DNA of 64,000 nt from CAVTWH01 sp963850915. Its GTDB lineage: Bacteria; Actinomycetota; Actinomycetes; Mycobacteriales; Micromonosporaceae. Made by a program: the position numbers and the translations under genes. The notes beneath the pieces are model-generated. The model was not told where the DNA came from, searched no databases, and saw only the letters and a list, made by a program, of their open reading frames with translations. Of the stretch, positions 16,786 to 25,360 are shown piece after piece; position 1 is the stretch's first letter, and each line of letters opens with the position of its first letter. The stretch spans positions 558,001-622,000 of the forward strand of contig CAWKND010000006.1 in NCBI GenBank assembly GCA_963850915.1, given 5' to 3'.

Positions 16786-17865
16786 TTATTCAGGTTTGGG
16801 CTCCGCGGGGTAGGCGGTTGCCTCGCTTGCCTTCAGAACAGCCCAGATCTCCTGCCCAGGAGTGAGTCGCAGCTGGGCGGCGGCGGCCGGCGTCACGTCG
16901 GCGGCGGCTGGCAGTTCGCCGGTCAGGTGCACCCGGACGCTGTCCCCGTGCTGTTCGACGCCGTCCACCCGGGACAGCCAGGCGTTGCGCGGGCTGCCGG
17001 TCGGGCGCTGCGGGTACAGGGCGACGGCGGCCGGGCGGAAGGCGACCAGTACCGGGCCGCTGGCCGGGTCCTGGACGGTGATGGTCGCACCCGACTCGAC
17101 CCGCACGCCGGTACCGTCGGCGACGCCCCGGTACAGGTTGAGCCCGACCAGCCGCGCCACGTACTGGCTGCGCGGATGTGCGGTGATCTCGGCCGGCGTA
17201 CCCACCTGGACCACCCGACCGCCCTCGAGGACCACGATCCGGTCGGCCAGCACCATCGCGTCCAGTGGCTCGTGCGTGATCAGCAGCGTTACCCGGTCCG
17301 GGGCGGCCAGGTGCCGGGCCAGCTGGGCACGCACCACCGGCCGGGTACCGGCGTCCAGCGCGGCCAGCGGCTCGTCCAGCAGCAGCAGCGCGGGGGACAC
17401 GGCGAGTGCCCGGGCCAGCGCCACCCGCTGTGCCTGCCCGCCGGAGAGCTGCCGGGGGCGTAGCTGCGCCTGCTCGGCCAGGCCGAGATCGTCGAGCAGT
17501 CCGTGCGCGAGTACCCGCGCGGCGGCCCGGCCCACGCCCCGGCTGCGCGGCCCGAACGCCACGTTCTCCAGCGCGGACAGGTGCGGGAAGAGCAGGTACT
17601 CCTGGAACACCACACCGATCGGCCGGCGCTGCGGCGGCCCCGCCAGCGGTACCCCGTCCAGGGTTGCCGTTTCGGTCCGAGCCGCACCGGGCGGCAGCAG
17701 CCCGGCCAGCGCCCGCAGCAGCGTGGTCTTGCCCGCGCCGTTCGGCCCGAGCAGTGCGACCACCTCGCCCGGGACGGCCGTCAGCCGGACGTCCAGGCTG
17801 AACCCGGGTAGCTCCACCGCGATGTGCGCGACCAGTCCGGCGGCGGCCGGCGCTGACGCGGTCAC
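16786..17865 (-). CDS. modC: molybdate ABC transporter ATP-binding protein
   Basis: The GTG at 17865 overlaps the permease stop (GTGA), so this start is preferred over longer frames. The ATPase has Walker A GPNGAGKTT, the Q-loop VFQEYLLFPHLS, signature LSGGQAQR, Walker B LLLLDEP and LITHEPLDAMVLADR. From about residue 290 there is a TOBE/MOP-like beta domain that binds oxyanion in ModC proteins. It is the last gene of a modA-modB-modC operon, transcribed on the minus strand. Tungstate transport cannot be excluded. Confidence 0.88.
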   Translation of the reverse strand: MTASAPAAAGLVAHIAVELPGFSLDVRLTAVPGEVVALLGPNGAGKTTLLRALAGLLPPGAARTETATLDGVPLAGPPQRRPIGVVFQEYLLFPHLSALENVAFGPRSRGVGRAAARVLAHGLLDDLGLAEQAQLRPRQLSGGQAQRVALARALAVSPALLLLDEPLAALDAGTRPVVRAQLARHLAAPDRVTLLITHEPLDAMVLADRIVVLEGGRVVQVGTPAEITAHPRSQYVARLVGLNLYRGVADGTGVRVESGATITVQDPASGPVLVAFRPAAVALYPQRPTGSPRNAWLSRVDGVEQHGDSVRVHLTGELPAAADVTPAAAAQLRLTPGQEIWAVLKASEATAYPAEPKPE

Positions 17866-18644
17866 GGGGTGGCCAGCCACTTGTCGCGCAGCCCGGCCAG
17901 TACCGCCACGCACACCACGAGCAGCAGCAGGCTGAGCACGATCGCGGCGCTCGGGTCGGTCTCCAGTGCCAGGTAGACCGCCAGCGGCATGGTCTGGGTA
18001 CGCCCCGGGAAGTTGCCGGCGAAGGTGATGGTGGCACCGAACTCGCCCAGCGCCCGCGCCCAGCACAGCACAGTTCCGGCCACCACCCCGGGCGCGACGA
18101 GCGGCAGGGTGACCCGGCGGAACGTGGTCCACGGGCCGGCGCCGAGGGTGGCGGCGGCCTCCTCGTAGCGGGTGTCCGCGCCGCGCAGCGCCCCCTCGAC
18201 GGAGATCACCAGGAACGGCATCGCCACGAACGCCTCCGCCAGGATCACGCCGTTCGTGGTGAAAGGCAGGGTCAGACCAAACCAACTATCCAGGTACCGG
18301 CCGAGCAAGCCGTTGCGCCCCAACAGAAGCAGCAGTGCCAGCCCACCCACCACCGGGGGCAGCACGAGTGGCACGGTGACCAGCGCGCGGACCAGCCGCC
18401 GGCCCGGGAACGGTACCCGGGCCAGTAGCCAGGCCAGCGGTACGCCGAAGAGCAGGCACAGCCCCGTGGCGATGGTGGCGGTCCGCAGTGACAGCAGTAG
18501 CGCGTCCAGTACCCCCGGCTGCGTGAGCCGTTCGGGCAAGGTACGCCACGGCGTGCGTACCAGCAGCCCGACCACGGGCAGCGTCAGGAACGCCAGCCCG
18601 ATCAGCGCCGGGAGCAGCAGGAACAGCGGAGCTCGAGGTTTCAT
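17862..18644 (-). CDS. modB: molybdate ABC transporter permease
   Basis: This 260-residue protein has five or six membrane segments and the coupling loop EEAAATLGAGPWTTFRRVTLP, typical of ModB/CysT permeases. FxAALGEFGATITFAGNFPG-like sequence (ARALGEFGATITFAGNFPG) is a hallmark of molybdate permeases. It starts 25 bases after modA and overlaps modC by four bases. Confidence 0.9.
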   Translation of the reverse strand: MKPRAPLFLLLPALIGLAFLTLPVVGLLVRTPWRTLPERLTQPGVLDALLLSLRTATIATGLCLLFGVPLAWLLARVPFPGRRLVRALVTVPLVLPPVVGGLALLLLLGRNGLLGRYLDSWFGLTLPFTTNGVILAEAFVAMPFLVISVEGALRGADTRYEEAAATLGAGPWTTFRRVTLPLVAPGVVAGTVLCWARALGEFGATITFAGNFPGRTQTMPLAVYLALETDPSAAIVLSLLLLVVCVAVLAGLRDKWLATP

Positions 18645-18669
18645 CGCGGTCCATCTCCAGCGCTGTGGC

Positions 18670-19497
18670 TCACGGCTCCTGGAAGCCGGCCGCGGTGAGT
18701 ACGGCGATCTCCTGCTTGGTCAGCACGAACTGCACGAACGCGATGGCCCCACTCGGGTTGGGCGCCTGGGCGAGTACCGCGATCGGGTAGTCGTTGATCG
18801 CCTGTGCCGACTCCGGGAACTCGATGCCCTGTACCTTGGCGCCGGCAGCCTTGGCGTCGGTGCGGTAGACCAGCGCGGCGTCCACCTCGCCCAGGGTCAC
18901 CTTGGACAGTGCCGCCTTGACGTCCTGTTCCTGGGTGACCGGGGTGACCTTCACGTTGGCCGCGGTGAGCGCCTTCTGGGCGGCAGCACCGCATGGTACG
19001 GCCACCGCGCACAGCGCGACTTTGATCGCCGGGTTGGCCAGGTCGGCCAGGCTGGCGATGTGCTTGGGGTTGCCGGCCGGTACGGCGATCACCAGCTGGT
19101 TGCGGACGAAGGTGGTGGCGGTACCGGTGATCTTCACCTGGGCCATGTTGGTCGGGCTGGCCGAGGCGAAGACGTCGGCCGGGGCGCCGGCGTTGATCTG
19201 CTGGGCCAGCGTGGAGCTGCCGCCGAACGACAGGGTCACCTTGGCGTTCGGGTGGGCCGCCTGGAAGTCCTTCTGGATCTGGGTGAAGGTGCCGGTCAAC
19301 GAGGAGGCGGCGAGCACCGTGATGGTGCCGGTGACCGGGTCGGCGGGCGGCGAACCGGGCGAGGACGGCGCGGCGGGCTTGTCGCTGGAGCAGCCGGCCA
19401 GGGCGGCGGTCAGGGTGAGCGCGGCCAGCGCGGCCGCGGCGAATCGCGGTCCGGCGGGGCGGGTGGCGAAGCGGGGTCGGGCGGCGCGGCCGGTCAA
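18670..19497 (-). CDS. modA: molybdate-binding lipoprotein
   Basis: A TTG start with GAGGAGG four to five bases upstream gives a 275-residue protein with a lipobox LAGC near residue 35. The mature part begins TITVLAASSLTGTFTQIQKDF and contains FGGSSTLAQQINAGAPADVFASAS, both ModA signatures that bind the oxyanion. It is anchored outside the membrane and feeds ModBC. A GC-rich repeat array lies upstream of the gene, and the HTH-TOBE regulator is 188 bases away on the same strand. Confidence 0.92.
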   Translation of the reverse strand: MTGRAARPRFATRPAGPRFAAAALAALTLTAALAGCSSDKPAAPSSPGSPPADPVTGTITVLAASSLTGTFTQIQKDFQAAHPNAKVTLSFGGSSTLAQQINAGAPADVFASASPTNMAQVKITGTATTFVRNQLVIAVPAGNPKHIASLADLANPAIKVALCAVAVPCGAAAQKALTAANVKVTPVTQEQDVKAALSKVTLGEVDAALVYRTDAKAAGAKVQGIEFPESAQAINDYPIAVLAQAPNPSGAIAFVQFVLTKQEIAVLTAAGFQEP

Positions 19498-19546
19498 GGG
19501 GCCTCCTCGGTCTGCTCGGCCCGTCGGGCCGAAGGGGCTCGGTCTG

Positions 19547-19650
19547 CGGTTGTGCGGTGCCTGGGGTTGTGCGGTGCCTAGGGGTTGTGCGGTGTCTGGG
19601 GTTGTGCGGTGTCTGGGTTGTGCGGTGTCTGGGGTTGGGCGGTGTCTGGG
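19547..19650 (-). repeat. tandem repeat, about 17-bp units, upstream of modA
   Basis: Six imperfect units of GTTGTGCGGTGTCTGGG occur between the regulator gene and modA. The array lies where the modA promoter would be expected if modA has its own. It is not coding in any convincing way. Confidence 0.75.
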
Positions 19651-19684
19651 ATCGGCGGTCGCGGGTTCGGCTGCGCCGAGGGGA

Positions 19685-20068
19685 TCACTGGGGGAGTTCG
19701 ACGACGACGTTGGTGCTCTTGATCACGGCCACCGCGACCGCGCCGACGGTCAGCCCGAGTTCGTCGACGGCCTCCCGGCTGAGCAGGGAGACCACCCGGT
19801 GCGGGCCGGCCTGGATCTCCACCTGGGCCATCACGGTGTCCTTGGTGATCGCCGTGATGATGCCGCGGAATCGGTTGCGCGCAGAGGATGGCGCGTTGAT
19901 CTCCTCGCGCTGGGTGGTGGCGAAGGCGGCCAGATCGGCGCCGAGTACCACCCGGTGCCCGTGTTCGTCGCGTTCGGCGGTGAGTCGCCCGCTGTCGGCC
20001 CACCGACGCAGGGTGTCCGCGCTGACGCCGAGGAGTTCGGCCGCCTCACCGATCCGGTAGCTGTGCAC
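19685..20068 (-). CDS. helix-turn-helix TOBE-domain protein, probable molybdate-responsive regulator
   Basis: From a GTG the 127-residue protein has a MerR/excisionase-type helix-turn-helix (YRIGEAAELLGVSADTLRRW ADSGRL) in its first 65 residues, then a mono-TOBE (Mop-like) domain: ARNRFRGIITAITKDTVMAQ, and VGAVAVAVIKSTNVVVELP at the end. TOBE domains bind molybdate. Proteins of this build are found next to mod operons in actinobacteria and are taken to be regulators or molybdate buffers. It precedes modA on the same strand and may share its transcript. Confidence 0.85.
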   Translation of the reverse strand: MHSYRIGEAAELLGVSADTLRRWADSGRLTAERDEHGHRVVLGADLAAFATTQREEINAPSSARNRFRGIITAITKDTVMAQVEIQAGPHRVVSLLSREAVDELGLTVGAVAVAVIKSTNVVVELPQ

Positions 20069-20127
20069 GGGGTCGACTCTACCCTCGCAGCTGCGAGGTC
20101 CACAGCCAGGATTCCTGGCGGATGCGG

Positions 20128-21306
20128 TCAGTCGACGGGTGTGAGGCTCGCTGCTGCGACGGCCAGCCAGTGCGGTACGTCGGCGCGGTGGTACTGGCGC
20201 TCGGCGGGCTCGATGTGGTCGAGGAAGTAGGCGTTCACGGCCGCGCTGCGCAGTGCCGAGAGCGACTGGAGCAGCTCGACAGCGCGCTCGGGCCGGCACC
20301 CTGGGCGCTGTGCCCGCCACCAACTACACCACTCGGCGGTGACCACTGCAGCCTCGGCCGGCGACAGCCCCCCGATCATCCGGAGCAGGTCGTATCCGGG
20401 ATGTGCGATGACGCTGTCCCCCCAGTCGAGCACGGTGTCCCCGGTCGCTGTTTGCGCGCTTCCGAGGCCCCGGATGTTGCCCGGGTGCAGGTCGCCGTGC
20501 ACGAGGGTGTCCGGGATGCCACACGCGGCCAGTTCGGTGAGGTGTTCGTCGAGCCCGGTGAGCAGGGCCGGGTCGCCGTACCGGTGGACGGTGTCCCGGA
20601 TCCGGGCGGCCAGCGGTTGTGCCCGCCCGTCCGGTACCCCCAGGGCCAGCAGCTCGGGTACCGCAGCCACGCACGCCACCTGCGCCTGGTGTACCCGCCG
20701 GAGTACGCCGAGGCGGTGTGCCATCGGGGAGTCGTACCGGTCCTCGCCGGGTACGTCGGCCAGCAGTACCCGGCCGCCGTCCACGGCCAGTGGTCGCGGG
20801 GCCAGCCCGGGTTGCTTACCCGCCAACCACTCCAGCAGCGCACCCTCGTGCCGGAAGAAGTCCGGTACCTCCTTCAACCACACCCGGCCGGCCGGCGTCG
20901 CCAGTGTCCAGATGCTCGCCAGGTTCCAGCTGCGTACCTGCGTCGCCGGGCTGTCTCCGGGCAGCCCGAGGACGCCGCGAGCCCACGCCAGGCTGGCCTG
21001 CGGCCCACCCGGCTGCGCGTAGCGCGCCCGGTACGGCTGCGGCTGCCCGTCCACGCTCGCCGCCCCGAGCGGTACGCCCGGAACGCCGGTGGTGCTCGCC
21101 AGATAGGAGACCGCGCTCGGGTCGGCGGCGTCTGCTTCGGTAACGCTGTCCGGGAGGATGCGCAGGATGGTGACCGGGAGGTCGAAGGCGGCTTGGGCGC
21201 CGTCGACCACCTCGCGTATCTCCTGCCGCCACGGCGTGGGTACGGCGAACGGTGGCAGCGCACCGAGCAGCTCGCCGCGCGTGTCCACCAGTACCAGCGT
21301 CACCAT
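20128..21306 (-). CDS. aminoglycoside-phosphotransferase-family kinase-like protein
   Basis: The 392-residue protein has an N-terminal part of about 150 residues (begins MVTLVLVDTRGELLGALPPF) without a recognised family and a C-terminal APH kinase fold with the catalytic loop LVHGDLHPGNIRG at about residue 265 and the metal motif VLDWGDSVIAHPGYDLL. It phosphorylates a small molecule or sugar, so antibiotic resistance should not be assumed. A TACCCT box six bases upstream of an earlier GTG at 21315 (VGRMVTL) suggests that the transcript may be leaderless and start there. The gene stands alone. Confidence 0.75.
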   Translation of the reverse strand: MVTLVLVDTRGELLGALPPFAVPTPWRQEIREVVDGAQAAFDLPVTILRILPDSVTEADAADPSAVSYLASTTGVPGVPLGAASVDGQPQPYRARYAQPGGPQASLAWARGVLGLPGDSPATQVRSWNLASIWTLATPAGRVWLKEVPDFFRHEGALLEWLAGKQPGLAPRPLAVDGGRVLLADVPGEDRYDSPMAHRLGVLRRVHQAQVACVAAVPELLALGVPDGRAQPLAARIRDTVHRYGDPALLTGLDEHLTELAACGIPDTLVHGDLHPGNIRGLGSAQTATGDTVLDWGDSVIAHPGYDLLRMIGGLSPAEAAVVTAEWCSWWRAQRPGCRPERAVELLQSLSALRSAAVNAYFLDHIEPAERQYHRADVPHWLAVAAASLTPVD

Positions 21307-21405
21307 CCGACCCACGCCGGCAGGGTAGGGCAGCACCGTCCCCCGAGCGAGGCTATTTCCGCCAATCGGCCGCCTCTCCCCGCGCTGTCTTCCTACTGTT
21401 GAGAC

Positions 21406-22269
21406 GTGAGTGAAGATTCGGTTCGGAGTGGTCGCGGCCGGGCTGGGCGCAGTGTGCCGAGGCTGGCGCTGGGGCTCGCGGTACTCGCCGCCGAGCGGCT
21501 GCGTCACGGTCCGGTCGGGGACGGCGTGTACCTCGCGGTCGGCGTCGCGGGAGAGTCGGCCGAGCAGGCCCGGCGGGCGACCGGGGCGGTACTCGCGCCG
21601 ACCCGGCGGGCAGCGGGACAGGCACGTAGCGTGCTCTCCGCGCTGCCCGGCTCCCGAGTCGTCGGTGCGCCGCTGGCCGCGGCCAGGGAACGGGTCGCGG
21701 CGGCCACCCGGGGTGCGCGGCTGCGCGGGGCCGCGACCGTCGGCAGTGGCCGGGCACAGGCGCTGGTCTTCCTCAACGAGTCGGTGGATGACGGCGTGGA
21801 CTGGGCCCAGCGCGAGGTGGTACCGCAGATCGTCGACGGGCTGGTACCGCACCTGGTGGCCACCACCCTTCCCAGGATCATCGACGGTGCGCTGCCGGAC
21901 ATCCGGCTGCGGGTACTGCCGGTGGTGGTGGACGACCTCACCACCGACCCGAAGATCCGTGACCTGGTCTCCGAGCAGGGCCGGGGAATGCTCGGCGATG
22001 CCGCCAACGAGCTGCGCGCCACGACAGCCACCGCGGACGACCGGCTGGAGTCGGCCTTCCTGCGACTGCTGCGCCGGCCACCGCGTACCCCTCCGGTCGC
22101 CCCGGATCTGACCGGGGCGCCGGACCCGACCGCGCTGCTCGACCCCGGCCGGCCCATCGGCCCTGGCCAGCAGCTCGACCCCGACCAGCCCGTTACCGAC
22201 GAACTCACCGACCCCGACCTGCCGGTGGATGCGGGTAAGCCGGCGCCGCGGGACGCCGTGCGTGGCTGA
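21406..22269 (+). CDS. uncharacterised actinobacterial protein
   Basis: The GTG lies seven bases after a TACTGT box, so the message may be leaderless. The 287-residue product is Ala/Arg-rich in its first 100 residues, where LALGLAVLAAERLRHGP may sit at the membrane. It then has an amphipathic region with repeated DGLVPHLVATTLPRIIDGAL-like segments and a Pro/Asp-rich tail. No catalytic motif is seen. It overlaps the RDD gene by eight bases, so both are likely made together and may act at the membrane. I do not recognise the family. Confidence 0.65.
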   Translation: MSEDSVRSGRGRAGRSVPRLALGLAVLAAERLRHGPVGDGVYLAVGVAGESAEQARRATGAVLAPTRRAAGQARSVLSALPGSRVVGAPLAAARERVAAATRGARLRGAATVGSGRAQALVFLNESVDDGVDWAQREVVPQIVDGLVPHLVATTLPRIIDGALPDIRLRVLPVVVDDLTTDPKIRDLVSEQGRGMLGDAANELRATTATADDRLESAFLRLLRRPPRTPPVAPDLTGAPDPTALLDPGRPIGPGQQLDPDQPVTDELTDPDLPVDAGKPAPRDAVRG

Positions 22270-22708
22270 GGAGAATGCGGGGCTGGTCTCTCGGGTAGCC
22301 GCGATCGCGGTCGATGTGGTGCTGCTGACCGGTGCCGTGCTGGTCGTCGGTGGACTGCCGCCGTCGGCGGCGAGCGCCGTCCTCGGCAGCAGCCCCGGCT
22401 GGTTGACCACCAGCTGCGCGGTGGTGGCGGCGGCACTGCCGTGGCTCTACTTCACCACTTTCTGGTGGCTGACCGGGGAGACCGTCGGCGGCCTGGTTTT
22501 CGGGGTACGGGTGCGGCGCCGCTCCGGTCGACGCCTCTCGCCGGTACGCGCCGCACTGCGCGCCGCCGTCGGCCTGACGTTCGCCCCGTTGTGGACGATC
22601 GGCCTGCTCGGAGTACTAACTGACAGGCGGCGCCGGGCCTGGCACGACCGGCTATTCGGTACCGTCGTGTACTACGTCGACCGGCCGTCCCGGGCGCATC
22701 CTGACTGA
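22262..22708 (+). CDS. RDD-family membrane protein
   Basis: From the GTG at 22262 the 148-residue protein has three membrane helices (AAIAVDVVLLTGAVLVVGGL, WLYFTTFWWLTGETVGGLVF, GLTFAPLWTIGLLGVL). The RDD-domain features are the early Asp in AVDVV, then RRRRAWHDRLFGTVVY at the end, which is the usual WHDxLAGTxVV motif. Function is unknown; some RDD proteins take part in ion exchange or stress tolerance. It is coupled to the upstream gene. Confidence 0.8.
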   Translation: MAEENAGLVSRVAAIAVDVVLLTGAVLVVGGLPPSAASAVLGSSPGWLTTSCAVVAAALPWLYFTTFWWLTGETVGGLVFGVRVRRRSGRRLSPVRAALRAAVGLTFAPLWTIGLLGVLTDRRRRAWHDRLFGTVVYYVDRPSRAHPD

Positions 22709-22803
22709 ATCCGGGTGCCCGGTCTGGCAGGCATCGATGTGAATAAGTAGGATCGGTCCGGACACGGTGCCCGTACAACGGGCCTGACCTGGGGAGGCGT
22801 GCC

Positions 22804-23487
22804 GTGGACAGACCGGCTCTACAGGTTGCCATCGCGATGGTGGGAATCGCGGCGCTCGCCATGTTCGTCGGTCTCGTGATCATTGGCCTGTTGTGGCAGG
22901 CCCGCCCGACCGAGCCGGTGGCTGCGCCGGAGCCGGTGGGCGACCCGGTCGTCCGGCTACCGCGCCAGCGCAGCCGTGGCGGATCGGCCCTGCTCAGCCA
23001 GCGGATGCGGCTGGGCGCGTACGCCGTCTCGGCGGCGGAACGGGCGGCGCAGGCGCGTACCGTGGCGGAGGCGCTGCGCCAGCTGGCGGTCCAGGCGCTG
23101 GCCGCCCGGGACGAAGCGTGGAGCACGCTCGAGGCGGTGGACGAGCTGCCGGTACCGGGTGCGGATGCGGCTGACGGACCGACCGTGGATCCGGTGGTCA
23201 CCCAGGCCGCGTTTGCCGCGTTCCGGCGGGGCGAGCTGACCGTCGACGAGCTGCGCCGGGTCTGGTCCCGACCGGAGGAGCTGGATCCGGCCCTGGCCAC
23301 CCGGGAGAGCGAGCGCCGCGAGCGGATGGCCCTGGCCCGCGCCGCCCGGCTGGCCTACGAGCAGGCTGCAGCCAAAGCCCGCCGGACTGAGGAGCAGGCT
23401 CAGGTGGCGGAGGTGGCGGCGACCGCACTGGCCAGCGAGGCCGAGGAGGCGGCGCGCGAGGCGTCGGCTACGTCTGGGAGACCGTGA
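22804..23487 (+). CDS. membrane-anchored alpha-helical protein of unknown function
   Basis: The GTG has GGGGAGG six bases upstream. The 227-residue product has one N-terminal membrane helix (AALAMFVGLVIIGLLWQ). The rest is charged and Ala-rich with long helices (ERAAQARTVAEALRQLAVQ; the last 60 residues are predicted coiled coil with many Glu, Ala and Arg). Its 3' end overlaps the 3' end of the opposite gene by 20 bases. No family is recognised. Confidence 0.65.
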   Translation: MDRPALQVAIAMVGIAALAMFVGLVIIGLLWQARPTEPVAAPEPVGDPVVRLPRQRSRGGSALLSQRMRLGAYAVSAAERAAQARTVAEALRQLAVQALAARDEAWSTLEAVDELPVPGADAADGPTVDPVVTQAAFAAFRRGELTVDELRRVWSRPEELDPALATRESERRERMALARAARLAYEQAAAKARRTEEQAQVAEVAATALASEAEEAAREASATSGRP

Positions 23488-24298
23488 TCCGGTCGACGAC
23501 CGGGACGTCCTTCGTGGTCGCGTTCAAGATGATGGTGTTGGTACCGATGCCGAGTTTCACCGCGATCGCGTAGGAGCGCAGCGCGCTGGTACCCCCGGTG
23601 GCCGGGCACAGTACCGGCGAATCGGTACCAGCCGAGGTGCGTACCCGGACGTTCACGGCGACCGCAGCGGCGTACCAGACCCGCAGCTCGTACGTGCCGG
23701 CCACGGTGACCGTGATCTCCGGGAAGGTCATCGTGCGCGGCTTGTTCTTGCCCAGTCCGGTGACCACCTCGCCACCCGAGGCGCTGGCCATCGCCACGTT
23801 GGACAGCTGCTTGCCCAGCTCCGCGGACTCCGCCTCGCGGGCGATCTGTAACACTCCCGGGCCGCCGGTGGGAACCAGGTCGGGCGCCTCGGGTGGGCCG
23901 CTGGTCGGCGGCGGGGGCAGCGGGCGGCCAGCCGGAGTGCGGGTGGAGTTGGCCGCTGGCGAGCCGGTGGGCAGCGGCGTACCTGTCGCGGCGGCGGTCG
24001 GTACGGCCGGGGCGGGTATCGGCGTCACCGGTACCCGGCCGGCCTCGCCACCGGCTGCCGCAGGCCCCCTCCGGTTGTTGTGCGGCGGCGGCACGGTACT
24101 GATCGCGGCCACGATCAGGGCCAGCGCCAGCGGCGTGAGCAGCAGCAATGCGTAGCCCAACCAGCCACTGCGCAGCAGTCGGTGCCGCCCACCGTGGGCG
24201 GTGGCACGTTCCAAGTCCATGACGTCGTCGTTGACCTCCGGCGCGGGGCCGGGTGGGGCGACGTTCATGCCGGATTCATCGACCGGGGGTGTCGGCAC
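23468..24298 (-). CDS. membrane-anchored protein with carbohydrate-binding-like beta domain
   Basis: This 276-residue protein has a cytosolic head of 45 residues, one membrane helix (WLGYALLLLTPLALALIVAA), a Pro/Thr/Ala-rich linker to about residue 145 and a C-terminal beta domain. That domain starts with REAESAELGKQL and contains TYELRVWYAAAVAVNVRVR, like CBM6/CBM35 galactose-binding modules. It is probably oriented with the module outside, binding a surface or wall glycan. No enzyme domain is attached. Confidence 0.65.
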   Translation of the reverse strand: MPTPPVDESGMNVAPPGPAPEVNDDVMDLERATAHGGRHRLLRSGWLGYALLLLTPLALALIVAAISTVPPPHNNRRGPAAAGGEAGRVPVTPIPAPAVPTAAATGTPLPTGSPAANSTRTPAGRPLPPPPTSGPPEAPDLVPTGGPGVLQIAREAESAELGKQLSNVAMASASGGEVVTGLGKNKPRTMTFPEITVTVAGTYELRVWYAAAVAVNVRVRTSAGTDSPVLCPATGGTSALRSYAIAVKLGIGTNTIILNATTKDVPVVDRITVSQT

Positions 24299-24607
24299 CT
24301 CAGCAAGCTAGCACCGGCACAACCCGCTCCGGCACCCTCGGAGAGTGTCACGCTACTGTCCGCAACCGCTTCCGGGAGCGGCAGATCGTAACGGCGACCG
24401 GCTAAACGCGTGACTACCCTCCAAAAAGGACGCTGCCGCCCAACCAGGTCCCACCGCCGCGCGGCGGACATTCACCCCGCGGACATTCACCCGCGGAATC
24501 GCGCGGAGGAATTCCCGACCGGGCTGGGAAGCGCGCTCTATCCGGTGGGAATGCGCCGGTCCGACGCTGTCGGCAACAGATCAGCCGATGGCAGGGAGAC
24601 AAAGATC
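24299..24607. other. intergenic region with short direct repeat
   Basis: The 309-base gap lies between diverging genes and probably holds both promoters. It includes a doubled GCGGACATTCACCC unit at about 24468-24497. I see no gene in it. Confidence 0.4.
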
Positions 24608-25318
24608 ATGAAGAGCTTGTGGCGTACCGGTGCGGCGCTGAGCATCGGTTTCGTGGTACTGATCCTGGCGGGGTTCGCGCTGCAGAAGGTACCGGCGTTC
24701 GGTGCGGGTACCGACGCGGTGCACACCGCCTTCACCACCGGCGCGGCCGGCAAGGTCTACGCGGGGGAGTTCGTGGCCACCCTCGGCTACCTGGTCCTCG
24801 CGGTCCTGCTGCCGCTGCTGGCCCGCCTGCTGCGCGGTGATTCGGAGCGTGGTGCCGCTGAGCGTGGTGCCTCGGAGACCTCCCGCTGGCTCTCCGGCGC
24901 GGTGCTGAGCACCGGACTCACCTACGTCACGGTGACCCTCGCGGCCGCCTTCCTGCCGGAGAGCGCGGCGGCCTACGACGCCCGGCGGGGTACCGACCTG
25001 GCCGCCGTCTCGGTCGTCAACGACATCCACAACTTCGCCAACTTCCTCGGTACCGCGGCGATGGGCGCCTTCATCCTGGTCACCGGAGCGGCGATCCTCA
25101 CCAGCCGGGCGCTGCCCCGGTGGCTGGGCTGGCTGTCCCTGCCCGCCGGCCTGGCCTGCCTCGCCGGTGGGGTACCCACCAGCAGTCTGGTGAACACGGT
25201 GACGCTGGTCTGGGCGGCCTGGTTCGTGGTACTCGCCGTCGCCATGGTTCGCCGCTCCGGCAAGGCGCCTGCCGCCCCTGCCGCAACCCCCCGGGTACCC
25301 GCCGGTGTACCGGCCTGA
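24608..25318 (+). CDS. multi-pass membrane protein (DUF4386-like)
   Basis: The ATG at 24608 has GGGAG upstream and begins the first membrane helix (ALSIGFVVLILAGFALQ). Six further helices follow, with a loop RGDSERGAAERGASETS made of small repeats. The pattern and the segment NDIHNFANFLGTAAMGAFIL resemble DUF4386-type membrane proteins, though I am not certain. It is 236 residues long and lies just before a two-component pair, which may respond to it or control it. Confidence 0.6.
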   Translation: MKSLWRTGAALSIGFVVLILAGFALQKVPAFGAGTDAVHTAFTTGAAGKVYAGEFVATLGYLVLAVLLPLLARLLRGDSERGAAERGASETSRWLSGAVLSTGLTYVTVTLAAAFLPESAAAYDARRGTDLAAVSVVNDIHNFANFLGTAAMGAFILVTGAAILTSRALPRWLGWLSLPAGLACLAGGVPTSSLVNTVTLVWAAWFVVLAVAMVRRSGKAPAAPAATPRVPAGVPA

Positions 25319-25360
25319 CCTGCACGTCCCGGGTTCCGCAGTGACCATGTTGGTGACACG

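Noticed and set aside
20128..21306. Antibiotic-resistance aminoglycoside kinase
   Set aside because: The kinase fold is clear, but the long unrelated N-terminal domain and lack of context do not support a resistance role.
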